Below, in pieces: positions 14,140 through 20,900 of a DNA stretch of 20,900 nucleotides. Origin of the DNA: CAZMIL01 sp964566425 (GTDB taxonomy: Bacteria; Patescibacteriota; Microgenomatia; UBA1406; GWC2-37-13); assembly GCA_964566425.1 (NCBI GenBank), contig CAZMIL010000013.1:1-20900 (forward strand), written 5' to 3'. Under the pieces are notes generated by a model, which ran no database searches, was not told the DNA's origin, and worked only from the letters and a program-made list of their open reading frames with translations. The position numbers and the translations under genes are program-made. Each line of letters starts with the position of its first letter. Within the stretch, counting starts at the first letter, position 1.

Positions 14140-15822
14140 ATGTTCCGTTATTTGCCTATTTTTTTGTTAATTTTTTTATTTTTGCCACTTAAAGTTTTTG
14201 CTTTTGATACTCTATTACCTAATAATAAATTCGGGATTCATTTAGCTGTTCCTAATGAAAGCGATATTAATAAAGCAGCCGAATTAATTAATTCTTCCGG
14301 TGGGAAATGGGGATATATTACTTTAGTCATTCAAGATAACGACCGCAATTCTGGCAAATGGCAAGAAATTTTCAATCAATTAAGAAGAAAACACTTAATC
14401 CCGATTATTCGTTTGGCAACCAGCCCGCAAGGTGCTGTTTGGAAGAAACCGGCGAAAGTAGACGCTGACGGATGGGCCTCTTTTTTAAACGGATTAAATT
14501 GGCCGGTTAAAGATCGCTATATAGTTTTGTTTAATGAACCGAATCATGCGGCCGAATGGGGAGGGACAGTTGACGCTAAAGATTATGCTGAGGTTGCCGC
14601 TGCCTTCGCTCAACAATTAAAAACCAAAAACTCCGACTTTTTTGTTATGCTGTCAGGATTTGATGCTTCTGCTGTTTCGAGCGCTACTAGTGAAGACGAA
14701 GTGGTTTTTCTTCAACAAATGCTGCAAGCAAAACCTGACCTTTTTAACTATCTTGATGGTTGGGTCTCACACTCTTATCCCAATCCTGGATTTGCCGGTA
14801 GCCCGGATGACTCCGGGCGAGGGACAATTCGTGGATATGAATGGGAATTAAATTATCTTAAAAGCCTGGGAGTATCAAAGGATCTGCCGGTATTTATTAC
14901 TGAAACCGGTTGGTCAAATGAAGCCGTTTCCCTGGAACAAATCGGGCAAAATTATGTTGCGGCTTTTGCTCTCTGGGTGGCCGACAGCCGAGTGAGGGCA
15001 GTCACTCCTTTTATTTTCAATTACCAACAGCAACCTTTTCTCAAATTTTCTTGGCAAAAGCCAGACAGTGAAGATTTTTATCCTCAATTTGACGCCGTGA
15101 AGAATCTATCCAAGATAGTCGGAGAGCCACAACAAGAACAAAAGGGAACAATAATCATCAATAGTCTCCCGAAAGAATTGTTAGTCGATTCCAATTATCA
15201 TTTTTTTGTCCAACTCAATAATCAAGGACAGGCGATTTGGGACATTCAAGACGGTTATACACTGAAATTAACGAGTAATGACTTACAGAGTTATTTTGTT
15301 TCAGATCTCGACGGAATTGAGCCTGGAGAATGGGGCGACGCTGAACTTTTTCTCAAAACAAAAGAAACTCAGGGACAAGGCAGTGCAAAAATTGCGCTCT
15401 ATAAAGGAGAGAAAAAAATTCTTGATGCAGGAACATGGAATTTTAATATTCTCCCCTTGCCGAGTTTGAACCTGGAGGTGAGTACTTTTCCCGGCGGGAA
15501 GGCTAATGGTGATAAATTTGAGTTGCAGGTCTTTGATCAAAACCAACAATTGGTCTTCAGAAAGCGAAACTTCAGGATTAAAGGTGGAAAAGCAACAATC
15601 ACAGCCATTCGCAACATTTATCTGGGAGGGGGATACAGAGTAGTTTTGCTTGCGCCTTATTATTTACCGCGCCAGAGTCTTATTACTTTTCATAAACAGA
15701 TTAATCTAGTTCGCTTTAAAGTTTTATTGCCATTGGATTTCAATCTTGACGGGAAATTTGACTGGCAAGACTTAACAACTCTGTTCAAAAATCCCAAATT
15801 ATTAAAGTTATATTTGCCTTAA
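14140..15822 (+). CDS. Secreted clan GH-A glycoside hydrolase-like protein with C-terminal dockerin-like loop
   Basis: A 560-aa exported protein. Residues 1-21 are a signal peptide ending in VFA. A TIM-barrel hydrolase domain covers about 28-325, with the probable acid/base Glu133 in FNEPN, Glu255 in ITETGW as nucleophile, and an active-site-type HSYPN at 211. The order NEP then TETGW fits clan GH-A (families 5, 39 or 53 style); the substrate is unknown. Residues 340-520 look like one or two beta-sandwich modules. Near the end, residues 533-544 form a single calcium-loop motif, DFNLDGKFDWQD, like half a dockerin. It overlaps the 3' end of the convergent epimerase-like gene by 15 bases. Confidence 0.85.
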   Translation: MFRYLPIFLLIFLFLPLKVFAFDTLLPNNKFGIHLAVPNESDINKAAELINSSGGKWGYITLVIQDNDRNSGKWQEIFNQLRRKHLIPIIRLATSPQGAVWKKPAKVDADGWASFLNGLNWPVKDRYIVLFNEPNHAAEWGGTVDAKDYAEVAAAFAQQLKTKNSDFFVMLSGFDASAVSSATSEDEVVFLQQMLQAKPDLFNYLDGWVSHSYPNPGFAGSPDDSGRGTIRGYEWELNYLKSLGVSKDLPVFITETGWSNEAVSLEQIGQNYVAAFALWVADSRVRAVTPFIFNYQQQPFLKFSWQKPDSEDFYPQFDAVKNLSKIVGEPQQEQKGTIIINSLPKELLVDSNYHFFVQLNNQGQAIWDIQDGYTLKLTSNDLQSYFVSDLDGIEPGEWGDAELFLKTKETQGQGSAKIALYKGEKKILDAGTWNFNILPLPSLNLEVSTFPGGKANGDKFELQVFDQNQQLVFRKRNFRIKGGKATITAIRNIYLGGGYRVVLLAPYYLPRQSLITFHKQINLVRFKVLLPLDFNLDGKFDWQDLTTLFKNPKLLKLYLP

Positions 15823-16443
15823 AGTTTTAATCCGCGCTCCTAAATCGTCGGCACGACTTAAATAACTACCCACACATACGGCATCCGGCCGAAATTGCTT
15901 TTCAGTAATCATTGGCAGAGTGCTGGGGTTGATACCTCCATCGAGGAAAATTTTATGCCTATAACCGGCTTTGCGCAAATGCTCAATTTTATTCAACGTT
16001 TCTGGGATGAAAGCTTGCCCTTGGGCTCCCGGAACGACGGACATAATTTGAATTGCAGGCAGAGCATCGAGATCGAAACCTTGGATTATAGTCTCCACGG
16101 AAATGGCGGGATCGATGGCAATTCCGACATTTATATGCGGAACAAAAGCTTGTAAATTATGAATAAAGTTAAAACCACTTTTGTAGTTTTTAGCCAATTC
16201 GTCAATGATTGTAATTGCACTTGTTGTTTCGTTGATCATGAGGTCAAAATCAAGAGTGACGTTCGCAGAAAACCCGGATTGAGAAAGAGAGTCTCTAATT
16301 TGTTCTAAAGTGACTGTTTTTTCGGGAACAAATTTGCCATCGGCGATATCGATCTGAAAACGTTGAAAAAAAGGGATTAATTTTCCAGCTTGCTGCAGAA
16401 AATTTTCTGCAGTTGAAACTAGAACTGAGGGAATGATCTCCAT
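15808..16443 (-). CDS. Ribulose-phosphate 3-epimerase-like TIM-barrel protein with altered metal site
   Basis: The fold and several signatures are those of Rpe: IPSVLVS at the start, IDIADGKFVP (31-40), LMI (68-70), MSVVPGAQGQAF and FLDGGIN. Normal Rpe binds its metal through two His and two Asp. Here the first His of HxDxxDG is Gln30 and the His of DVHLMI is Asp67; the aspartates (Asp32 and the one in DGGIN) remain. It may bind another metal, be inactive on ribulose-5-phosphate, or act on another sugar phosphate. I chose the ATG at 16443 (211 aa): a TACAAT box ends 6 bases upstream, and the two upstream candidates (TTG 16482, ATG 16458) give an atypical N-terminus. It is divergent from the next gene. 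Confidence 0.85.
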   Translation of the reverse strand: MEIIPSVLVSTAENFLQQAGKLIPFFQRFQIDIADGKFVPEKTVTLEQIRDSLSQSGFSANVTLDFDLMINETTSAITIIDELAKNYKSGFNFIHNLQAFVPHINVGIAIDPAISVETIIQGFDLDALPAIQIMSVVPGAQGQAFIPETLNKIEHLRKAGYRHKIFLDGGINPSTLPMITEKQFRPDAVCVGSYLSRADDLGARIKTLRQI

Positions 16444-16449
16444 AGTCTC

Positions 16450-16455
16450 ATTGTA
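16450..16455 (-). promoter_or_regulatory. -10 box of the rpe-like gene (leaderless)
   Basis: The minus strand TACAAT ends exactly 6 bases before the ATG at 16443. No good -35 is visible. Confidence 0.5.
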
Positions 16456-16466
16456 CATAAATTCTC

Positions 16467-16495
16467 TTGACAAGCGTGACAACCTCGGCTAAGCT
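16467..16495 (+). promoter_or_regulatory. Promoter of the six-helix membrane protein gene (leaderless)
   Basis: A consensus TTGACA (16467-16472), exactly 17 bp, TAAGCT (16490-16495), then 6 bases to the ATG at 16502. The start of transcription should be the A of the ATG. Confidence 0.7.
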
Positions 16496-16501
16496 TCAAA
16501 C

Positions 16502-17359
16502 ATGGCGAAGGCAACTCCTAATGTTTGGAAACTAGAGACTCTGGTCAGTAATGCCTTTAAACAAAGCAAAGAGCGTTTTTTAAGCTACCTGTTTGTCTAT
16601 ATCATTGGGGTTTTAATTACTGTTACAGCAGCGGTGGTAATTGCTCTTAGCGCTGGGTTCCTTTTCCTCTTATCTAAAACTGTCAATCTTCTGATTTTAA
16701 CAATATTTTTAGGGGCTATTTTGGCGATTGCTGTTATCGCCGCCTTACTTTATTTTGGTTCATGGATTCAGCTGGCAATTTTAAGCGTGATTACTAATAA
16801 GCAAAAGATAAGTGTTAGTGAAAGTCTGGTAAAAACCCGCCCAATTGTTCCAGGTTTTATTATTGTAAATGTTTTAAGTGGCTTATTTATTCTCGGTTTA
16901 TTGCCGTTTGGTGTTTTGAGTCTACTGACTATTTTCTTTCTGTGGGGTATCTGGGGGGCGTTTACTGGACTAGTTTATCTGTACCAAAAACAACCCAAGG
17001 GGTTAGATAGTCTATGGTTGAGCAAACAAATGGTTGATCAAAATTTTTGGGGGATTGTCGGCAGGATAGTTCTGGTCTGGGCGGTAATTTATTTTTTCAT
17101 CTTCTTATTTACTTTTAGCAAGAACTCTTTCTTGGGTTCTTTATCGCCGATTATTTCAATCATCGTTACTCCCTTCATCATCGCTTTTATCTATGAAATC
17201 TATAAAAATTTGTCTGTTCCTAAAAGTATTAAATTACCATCTGTATGGGTTACTCTTTCGGTTATCGGTTGGATAATTCTCCTAGTTATAATCGTTGTAC
17301 TGGGTGGAGTCTTGGCTGTTCTTTGGGGGCAGATAATACCGCGTAATCTCCAGTTCTAA
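16502..17359 (+). CDS. Polytopic membrane protein of unknown function
   Basis: A 285-aa protein with six hydrophobic segments (roughly residues 28-58, 60-85, 115-150, 183-205, 213-233 and 247-275) after a cytoplasmic N-terminus. A paired-helix layout with a conserved-type WKLETLVSNAFKQSKERFLSYL opening resembles general small-genome integral membrane proteins (glycerophosphodiester-phosphodiesterase membrane-domain or YIP1-like shapes). No transporter or enzyme motif is visible. It has no Shine-Dalgarno; the ATG coincides with the predicted transcription start. It stands alone between the divergent rpe-like gene and dprA. Confidence 0.8.
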   Translation: MAKATPNVWKLETLVSNAFKQSKERFLSYLFVYIIGVLITVTAAVVIALSAGFLFLLSKTVNLLILTIFLGAILAIAVIAALLYFGSWIQLAILSVITNKQKISVSESLVKTRPIVPGFIIVNVLSGLFILGLLPFGVLSLLTIFFLWGIWGAFTGLVYLYQKQPKGLDSLWLSKQMVDQNFWGIVGRIVLVWAVIYFFIFLFTFSKNSFLGSLSPIISIIVTPFIIAFIYEIYKNLSVPKSIKLPSVWVTLSVIGWIILLVIIVVLGGVLAVLWGQIIPRNLQF

Positions 17360-17365
17360 AGCTCC

Positions 17366-17400
17366 AGAATCTCACTTCCGTTGTCGATAAACGACTGACA
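17366..17400. repeat. Possible interspersed repeat element C
   Basis: It starts AGAATCTCACTTCCGTT, contains a small hairpin (GTCG/CGAC around ATAAA) and ends CTGACA, which also serves as the -35 of dprA. It is partly similar to elements at 12951 and 18550. Confidence 0.3.
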
Positions 17401-17423
17401 ATCTCAAAGAAGTTTTTTATTAT
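17395..17423 (+). promoter_or_regulatory. Promoter of dprA (leaderless, TTG start)
   Basis: CTGACA (17395-17400), exactly 17 bp, TATTAT (17418-17423), then 6 bases to the TTG at 17430. Confidence 0.65.
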
Positions 17424-17429
17424 TTTCTG

Positions 17430-18542
17430 TTGAAAAATTCAAACTTAGATTACTATTTAGCCTTTTCTTATTGCCCCGGAATTGGGCCGGCGACTTTTGA
17501 CTTGCTATTAAAACGCTTTGGTAGTGTCGAAAAGGCCCATAATGCAACTAGAAGAGAACTTAATAAGATTCTTAAGATTAATTTGACAAACCGTTTTATT
17601 GACTTCAGAGGACAATTCGACTCTCAAAGTAAATTAAAAGAATTAAATGAGAAGAAAATCTTGGTTTTGACTCGTGAGGATGAACGTTTTCCACCACAAT
17701 TAAAGAATATTTTCGATCCACCGATCTGTCTGTATATTAAAGGAGAAATTAGCAGTATTAATTTTAGTCAAGACTGCTTTTTTAGCGTTGTGGGGACGAG
17801 AAAACCGACCTCATATGGTCTACAAATTACCCGGAAATTGGTGGCAGAGCTGGCGAATGCTGGTTTTGTCATCGTTTCTGGAATGGCAATGGGGATAGAT
17901 GCTGTTGCTCATCAAACGGCCCTCGATTGGGGGGCAAAAACCGTAGCAGTTTTTGGTTGCGGCGTGGATATTATTTATCCTTCAGTTAATGCCGGACTTT
18001 ATCAAACAATAATTACCGGAGGTGGGATTGTTTTTTCCGAATTTCCCCCCGGAACGCACTCTTTACCAGGTCTTTTCATTTCCAGAAACCGTCTAATTTC
18101 AGGTTTATCAACGGGTGTTTTAGTGATAGAAGGAGCAGAAGATTCCGGAGCTCTAATTACTGCCAAACTTGCAGCGGAACAAGGCAGGGATGTTTTTGCG
18201 ACGCCGGCACCTATTACTTCGGAAATGTCACAAGCCCCGAACATTTTACTTAAAAATGGAGCAAAATTAGTGACTTCAATTGAAGATGTTTTGCAAGAAA
18301 TAAATATGAGATTGACTCCGAGCAAAGAAAAAGAGATTAATGAAGATTTGGACGAAGAGGAACAAACAATTATTCGACTTTTACGCAGAGAACCTTATGT
18401 CAGCGACGATTTAGTCGCACAAACAAAAACGCCGATTAATTTATTGCTGAGAAAATTGTCGCAATTGGAGCTGAAAGGATTGATTGAGAAAAATAACGAA
18501 GGAAAGTATCAATTACGCAGTTATTATCCGCGCAAAAGCTAA
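17430..18542 (+). CDS. dprA: DNA-processing protein DprA
   Basis: DprA loads RecA on incoming single-stranded DNA during natural transformation. The N-terminal region (1-55) has a helix-hairpin-helix-like segment (AFSYCPGIGPATFDLLLKRFG). The Rossmann core follows: VVGTRKPTSYG (120-130), IVSGMAMGIDAVAH (148-161), FGCGVDIIYP (175-184), the SEFPPGT and ISRNRLISGLS loop that binds ssDNA, and EDSGALITA. A C-terminal winged-helix domain spans about 305-370. The length of 370 aa is normal. The start is TTG 17430; no earlier or nearby ATG is plausible and the promoter points to it. Its presence suggests DNA uptake by competence, as in many small-genome bacteria. Confidence 0.96.
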   Translation: MKNSNLDYYLAFSYCPGIGPATFDLLLKRFGSVEKAHNATRRELNKILKINLTNRFIDFRGQFDSQSKLKELNEKKILVLTREDERFPPQLKNIFDPPICLYIKGEISSINFSQDCFFSVVGTRKPTSYGLQITRKLVAELANAGFVIVSGMAMGIDAVAHQTALDWGAKTVAVFGCGVDIIYPSVNAGLYQTIITGGGIVFSEFPPGTHSLPGLFISRNRLISGLSTGVLVIEGAEDSGALITAKLAAEQGRDVFATPAPITSEMSQAPNILLKNGAKLVTSIEDVLQEINMRLTPSKEKEINEDLDEEEQTIIRLLRREPYVSDDLVAQTKTPINLLLRKLSQLELKGLIEKNNEGKYQLRSYYPRKS

Positions 18543-18549
18543 AATCTGT

Positions 18550-18578
18550 AGATTCTCCGATTGTAGTCAAGAATGACA
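18550..18578. repeat. Possible interspersed repeat element B
   Basis: It runs from AGATTCTCCGATT to AAGAATGACA in the gap between the convergent dprA and rnhA ends. It resembles elements at 12951 and 17366. Confidence 0.3.
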
Positions 18579-18579
18579 A

Positions 18580-19014
18580 TTATTGAAGGTGATTCTTAGA
18601 GAGGGCGTCGGCTTCCGTATTTTCCTCGCGTGGTATCCATTGGGCTGCAAAGTCGACTTTTTCCAGCAATTGATGAGCTTGGGTCAACAAATCTTTGAGG
18701 TGAGGCATTTTATCATGAGGCTTCCAGACAGTCTTTTTCTTATTCCAACCCCATTGTTTTTTGACCATATTGATCACTAGATTGCTGTCGCCTTTAACCA
18801 TTAATTTTTCGGATTTTTTTAATTTCAGAAAGGCTTTAATTCCTTCGATTAAACCATAATATTCGGCAACGTTATTGGTCATACCATTGCCGGAACCAAC
18901 AATACCCGAGCCGCTTTGAATAATTTTCCCGTCTTGTTTCAACAACCACCCATAAGCGGCTGTTCCTCCAGGATTGATCGGCTCACAAGCGCCGTCAAAG
19001 TAGAGCTCGATCAT
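18580..19014 (-). CDS. rnhA: Ribonuclease H type I family protein
   Basis: Degrades RNA in RNA-DNA hybrids. The four catalytic carboxylates are visible: Asp7 (YFDGAC), Glu51 (NNVAEYYGL), Asp76 (KGDSNLVI) and a final Asp near 136 (NTEADALS). At 144 aa it is the compact type, closest in style to the archaeal/short bacterial RNase HI group, without an N-terminal hybrid-binding domain. It begins inside the rpiB stop codon (ATGA overlap at 19011-19014), so the two are translationally coupled. Confidence 0.93.
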   Translation of the reverse strand: MIELYFDGACEPINPGGTAAYGWLLKQDGKIIQSGSGIVGSGNGMTNNVAEYYGLIEGIKAFLKLKKSEKLMVKGDSNLVINMVKKQWGWNKKKTVWKPHDKMPHLKDLLTQAHQLLEKVDFAAQWIPREENTEADALSKNHLQ

Positions 19015-19454
19015 GATAAGCTATCAATTTTTCTAATTCTGCGCAGATATTTTTCATCTTGTAGAGGTTCAGTGTCCAAAAATGCGTCAACCATCTCTTT
19101 CGCTTGCTCAAAATTTACAAAATCTGCGGCGATTGCCAAAACATTGATATGATCATGAGAGCGGATATGTTTAACCTGCTCAACATTTGTCCCCACTGCA
19201 GAACGAATTCCTTTCTGGCGATTGCACATGATGCACACTCCGACGCCAGAACCGCAAACGACAATCCCTAGGTGATTTTCCGGATCCTGAAGTACGGCTT
19301 GGGCAACTTTTTTGGCATAATCAGGGTAATCATCTCCGGGTTCATATTGATAATTTCCCATATCTTCAGTCCGGATGTTTTTCTCCCGCAAATATTCTTC
19401 GAGCTTATCTTTGAGCTGAAAACCGCGATGGTCGGCGCCGATAAAGACTATCAC
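19011..19454 (-). CDS. rpiB: Ribose-5-phosphate isomerase B
   Basis: RpiB interconverts ribose-5-phosphate and ribulose-5-phosphate. The 147-aa product opens MIVFIGADHRGFQLK, has DYPDYAKKVAQAV at 42-54, the catalytic Cys67 in VVCGSGVG, and GIRSAVG near 83-89. I start it at GTG 19454: the longer frame to 19562 would run through the fmt 5' region and add 36 residues foreign to the family, while the GTG start gives the family length. The promoter agrees: TTGTTC (19489-19484), 17 bp, TATACT (19466-19461), then 6 bases to the GTG. It is followed by rnhA with a 4-base overlap. Confidence 0.93.
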   Translation of the reverse strand: MIVFIGADHRGFQLKDKLEEYLREKNIRTEDMGNYQYEPGDDYPDYAKKVAQAVLQDPENHLGIVVCGSGVGVCIMCNRQKGIRSAVGTNVEQVKHIRSHDHINVLAIAADFVNFEQAKEMVDAFLDTEPLQDEKYLRRIRKIDSLS

Positions 19455-19460
19455 AAGATT

Positions 19461-19475
19461 AGTATAAAGTATAAT
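19461..19475. promoter_or_regulatory. Divergent back-to-back -10 boxes for rpiB and fmt
   Basis: The minus strand has TATACT (19466-19461) ending 6 bases before the rpiB GTG. The plus strand has TATAAT (19470-19475) ending 6 bases before the fmt ATG. The start codons are 27 bp apart. The rpiB -35 (TTGTTC) lies inside the first codons of fmt. Confidence 0.7.
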
Positions 19476-19481
19476 TGAGCC

Positions 19482-20342
19482 ATGAACAAGCTGTTGCTGG
19501 CTTATTTTGGAACACCGGATTTTTCGGCTCGCCTTTTGGAAAAAATTCTTGAAGATAAGCAACTACCACTAGAAGTGAAATTAATAGTGACTCAACCGGA
19601 TAAAAAAATTGGGAGAAAACAGATTTTGACTCCCTCGGCGGTTAAATTAGCTGCTCAAAAATATAAACTTCCGACAGAGACATCGTTAAAAGCCTTGAAA
19701 TTGTCGCAGTTTGATTTATGTTTACTTTTTGCCTATGGTGAAGTTATTCCTGAAGGCCTTCTCAAGGATCCAAAGTATGGTTTTTGGAATATTCATCCTT
19801 CATTGTTGCCGAAATATCGTGGTGCCTCACCGGTCGCTTGTCCATTGATTAACGGTGATAAGGAAACCGGAGTGACAATTGTTCAGATGGATGAAAAAAT
19901 AGACCACGGCTCAATTCTTGCTCAGGGGAAAATACCGATTTTACCTGAAGAAAAAAGAGACAAATTAACCAACCGTTTGGCAGATATTGGTTTAGATCTG
20001 TTTCAAGAAACTCTTTTGGACCTAATTGAGGGGCAATTGACTAAAGAAATACAGGACGAGAAAAAGGCGACTTATACAAAGTTGTTGACCAAAAATGACG
20101 GGTTCATTTCCTTTGAACAGTTAAAAATTAGACAAAGAGAATTTCCACAGGAATTATTTAATAGGTTTCGAGGACTTTATCCCTGGCCGGGTTTGTGGAC
20201 AGAGATTGGAATAAATGGACAGAAAAAGCGCCTCAAGATTACGGCAATGGAATTTGAAAATGGGCGATTGGAATTAAAAAAAGTTCAATTAGAAGGCAAA
20301 AAAGAAACAATTTTTGAACAGTTTAAAGAAGCTTATTTGTAG
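19482..20342 (+). CDS. fmt: Methionyl-tRNA formyltransferase
   Basis: Fmt formylates the initiator methionyl-tRNA using 10-formyltetrahydrofolate. Family features are AYFGTPDFSARLLE (7-20), VTQPDKKIGR (36-45), the formyl-transfer site NIHPSLLPKYRGASP (103-117) with Asn103 and His105, and the catalytic-type Asp141 in KIDHGSILAQ. The C-terminal OB-fold region (about 200-286) is short, so the 286-aa protein is slightly below the usual 310. The ATG coincides with the predicted transcription start. The last 10 bases overlap the convergent membrane-protein gene. Confidence 0.95.
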   Translation: MNKLLLAYFGTPDFSARLLEKILEDKQLPLEVKLIVTQPDKKIGRKQILTPSAVKLAAQKYKLPTETSLKALKLSQFDLCLLFAYGEVIPEGLLKDPKYGFWNIHPSLLPKYRGASPVACPLINGDKETGVTIVQMDEKIDHGSILAQGKIPILPEEKRDKLTNRLADIGLDLFQETLLDLIEGQLTKEIQDEKKATYTKLLTKNDGFISFEQLKIRQREFPQELFNRFRGLYPWPGLWTEIGINGQKKRLKITAMEFENGRLELKKVQLEGKKETIFEQFKEAYL

Positions 20343-20788
20343 TACTCTCTGACTTGAAAAAGAAGATAGAAGCCGATCAAGCTGCCAATAATTAAACCAA
20401 CCAGGTCAAACTTGACAAGCGCAGATACTGCCCAGATAAGTTCGCCGTAGAAAAGCCAGCGCCAACCCTTAATGCTTCTTTTCTGCAACCCCGGAAAAGC
20501 TAAAAGATCGATTAATCCTGAAACCCCCAAGACGACAGACGAAACAAGATAAGTAGTGTAATAAGTCCCAGCGTAAGCAACTCCTCCATAAAGGGCTAGA
20601 GGACCGAAGATGCTTCCCAACCCAAATACGGCTAAAGCTCCCAAAATCCCCAAAATTCCACCGATCAAAGCCAACCATGGAGCGAGACTGACTAAAACGT
20701 CTTTGGCACCTTTTGGTAATTGAAAGGGAGCTTTTTTAACGAGCACGTCGTTGAGAGAATTTTCTAGACCTCCTAATGAGTTGGCCAT
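20333..20788 (-). CDS. Small polytopic membrane protein of unknown function
   Basis: A 151-aa protein, unrecognised, with four or so hydrophobic stretches (about 32-60, 64-95, 106-125 and 127-146) after a cytoplasmic N-terminus of about 30 residues. It is rich in Gly, Leu and Ala, and its charged residues lie in loops. The ATG at 20803 lies inside the -10 box (TATGAT), so the true start is the ATG at 20788. The 3' end overlaps fmt by 10 bases. Similar small four-helix proteins are common in small-genome bacteria, but no function can be given. Confidence 0.75.
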   Translation of the reverse strand: MANSLGGLENSLNDVLVKKAPFQLPKGAKDVLVSLAPWLALIGGILGILGALAVFGLGSIFGPLALYGGVAYAGTYYTTYLVSSVVLGVSGLIDLLAFPGLQKRSIKGWRWLFYGELIWAVSALVKFDLVGLIIGSLIGFYLLFQVREYYK

Positions 20789-20798
20789 ATCTACAAGT

Positions 20799-20828
20799 AT
20801 CATAAAATACCTACAATGAATTTGTCAA
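20799..20828 (-). promoter_or_regulatory. Promoter of the last membrane-protein gene
   Basis: A consensus TTGACA (20828-20823), an 18-bp spacer and TATGAT (20804-20799) on the minus strand. The gap to the ATG at 20788 is 10 bases. Confidence 0.65.
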
Positions 20829-20863
20829 GCGCATTTTCAACGAATCGTATACAGGAAGTATCC

Positions 20864-20895
20864 GTTACAAGCAAGAATAGTTGAGTTCTTGTAAC
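20864..20895. other. Inverted repeat at the right edge
   Basis: GTTACAAG (20864-20871) pairs perfectly with CTTGTAAC (20888-20895) across 16 bases, and flanking TCC/GGA could extend the stem past a bulge. No T tract is visible in the window. It could be a terminator, operator or repeat end of a gene to the right. Confidence 0.4.
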
Positions 20896-20900
20896 CTGGA

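Noticed and set aside
16444..16482. Longer rpe-like start at TTG 16482 or ATG 16458
   Set aside because: These codons lie on or upstream of the -10 box, and the extra residues do not fit the family.
19455..19562. N-terminal extension of rpiB
   Set aside because: It covers the rpiB promoter and the fmt start and is foreign to the RpiB family.
1..20900. CRISPR array, insertion sequence, riboswitch or T-box
   Set aside because: No spaced short repeats, transposase motifs or specifier-type leaders were seen; the leaders are too short for riboswitches.

Overview
The window reads as a chromosomal piece of a small-genome bacterium, most likely Candidate Phyla Radiation / Patescibacteria and possibly Microgenomates. 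I infer this from the gene content and compact style; no marker here settles the lineage. TGA is a stop codon: it ends msrB and rpiB inside ATGA overlaps with the next gene. The code is therefore standard table 11 rather than the TGA=Gly code of Gracilibacteria/Absconditabacteria. There are about 24 protein genes, three tRNA genes (His, Thr, Pro), very short intergenic gaps and several convergent or overlapping gene ends.

Layout. 1-1100: an orphan membrane-anchored protein, with a 55-bp promoter-bearing repeat on each side. 1099-3604 (minus): an operon of an HTH-HD phosphohydrolase, a truncated histidine phosphatase and an M16 zinc peptidase. 3883-5894 (minus): an MBL-fold hydrolase followed by dnaB. 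5951-8645: a metal/redox group with a small membrane protein, tRNA-His, a ZIP transporter, a cupredoxin-like protein, msrB-msrA and tRNA-Thr. 8676-11259: an ABC-2 exporter made of two permeases and a divergently transcribed ATPase. 11263-12897: a class B penicillin-binding protein. 13034-15822: tRNA-Pro, an unknown protein, dCMP deaminase and a secreted clan GH-A hydrolase with a C-terminal dockerin-like calcium loop. 15808-20788: a divergent ribulose-phosphate-epimerase-like protein, a six-helix membrane protein, dprA, rnhA, rpiB, fmt and a small membrane protein.

The most notable property is the arrangement of gene starts. In at least seven genes a -10 hexamer ends exactly 6 nt before the start codon, so transcription should begin at or next to the start codon (leaderless mRNA). 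Four more have gaps of 8-10 nt. Two genes with longer leaders have Shine-Dalgarno sequences instead. This rule moves several starts downstream of the longest reading frame, including rpiB, rpe, the dCMP deaminase and the last gene. Three divergent pairs carry overlapping or adjacent -10 boxes, one of them in a 24-bp spacer. In a related oddity, the last A of the tRNA-Thr gene is the A of the msrB ATG.

Recognisable functions cover replication and DNA handling (dnaB, dprA, rnhA), nucleotide metabolism (dCMP deaminase, HD protein), pentose phosphates (rpe-like, rpiB), cell wall (PBP), initiator tRNA formylation (fmt), oxidative repair (msrA/msrB) and transport. I see no CRISPR array, insertion sequence, prophage or riboswitch.
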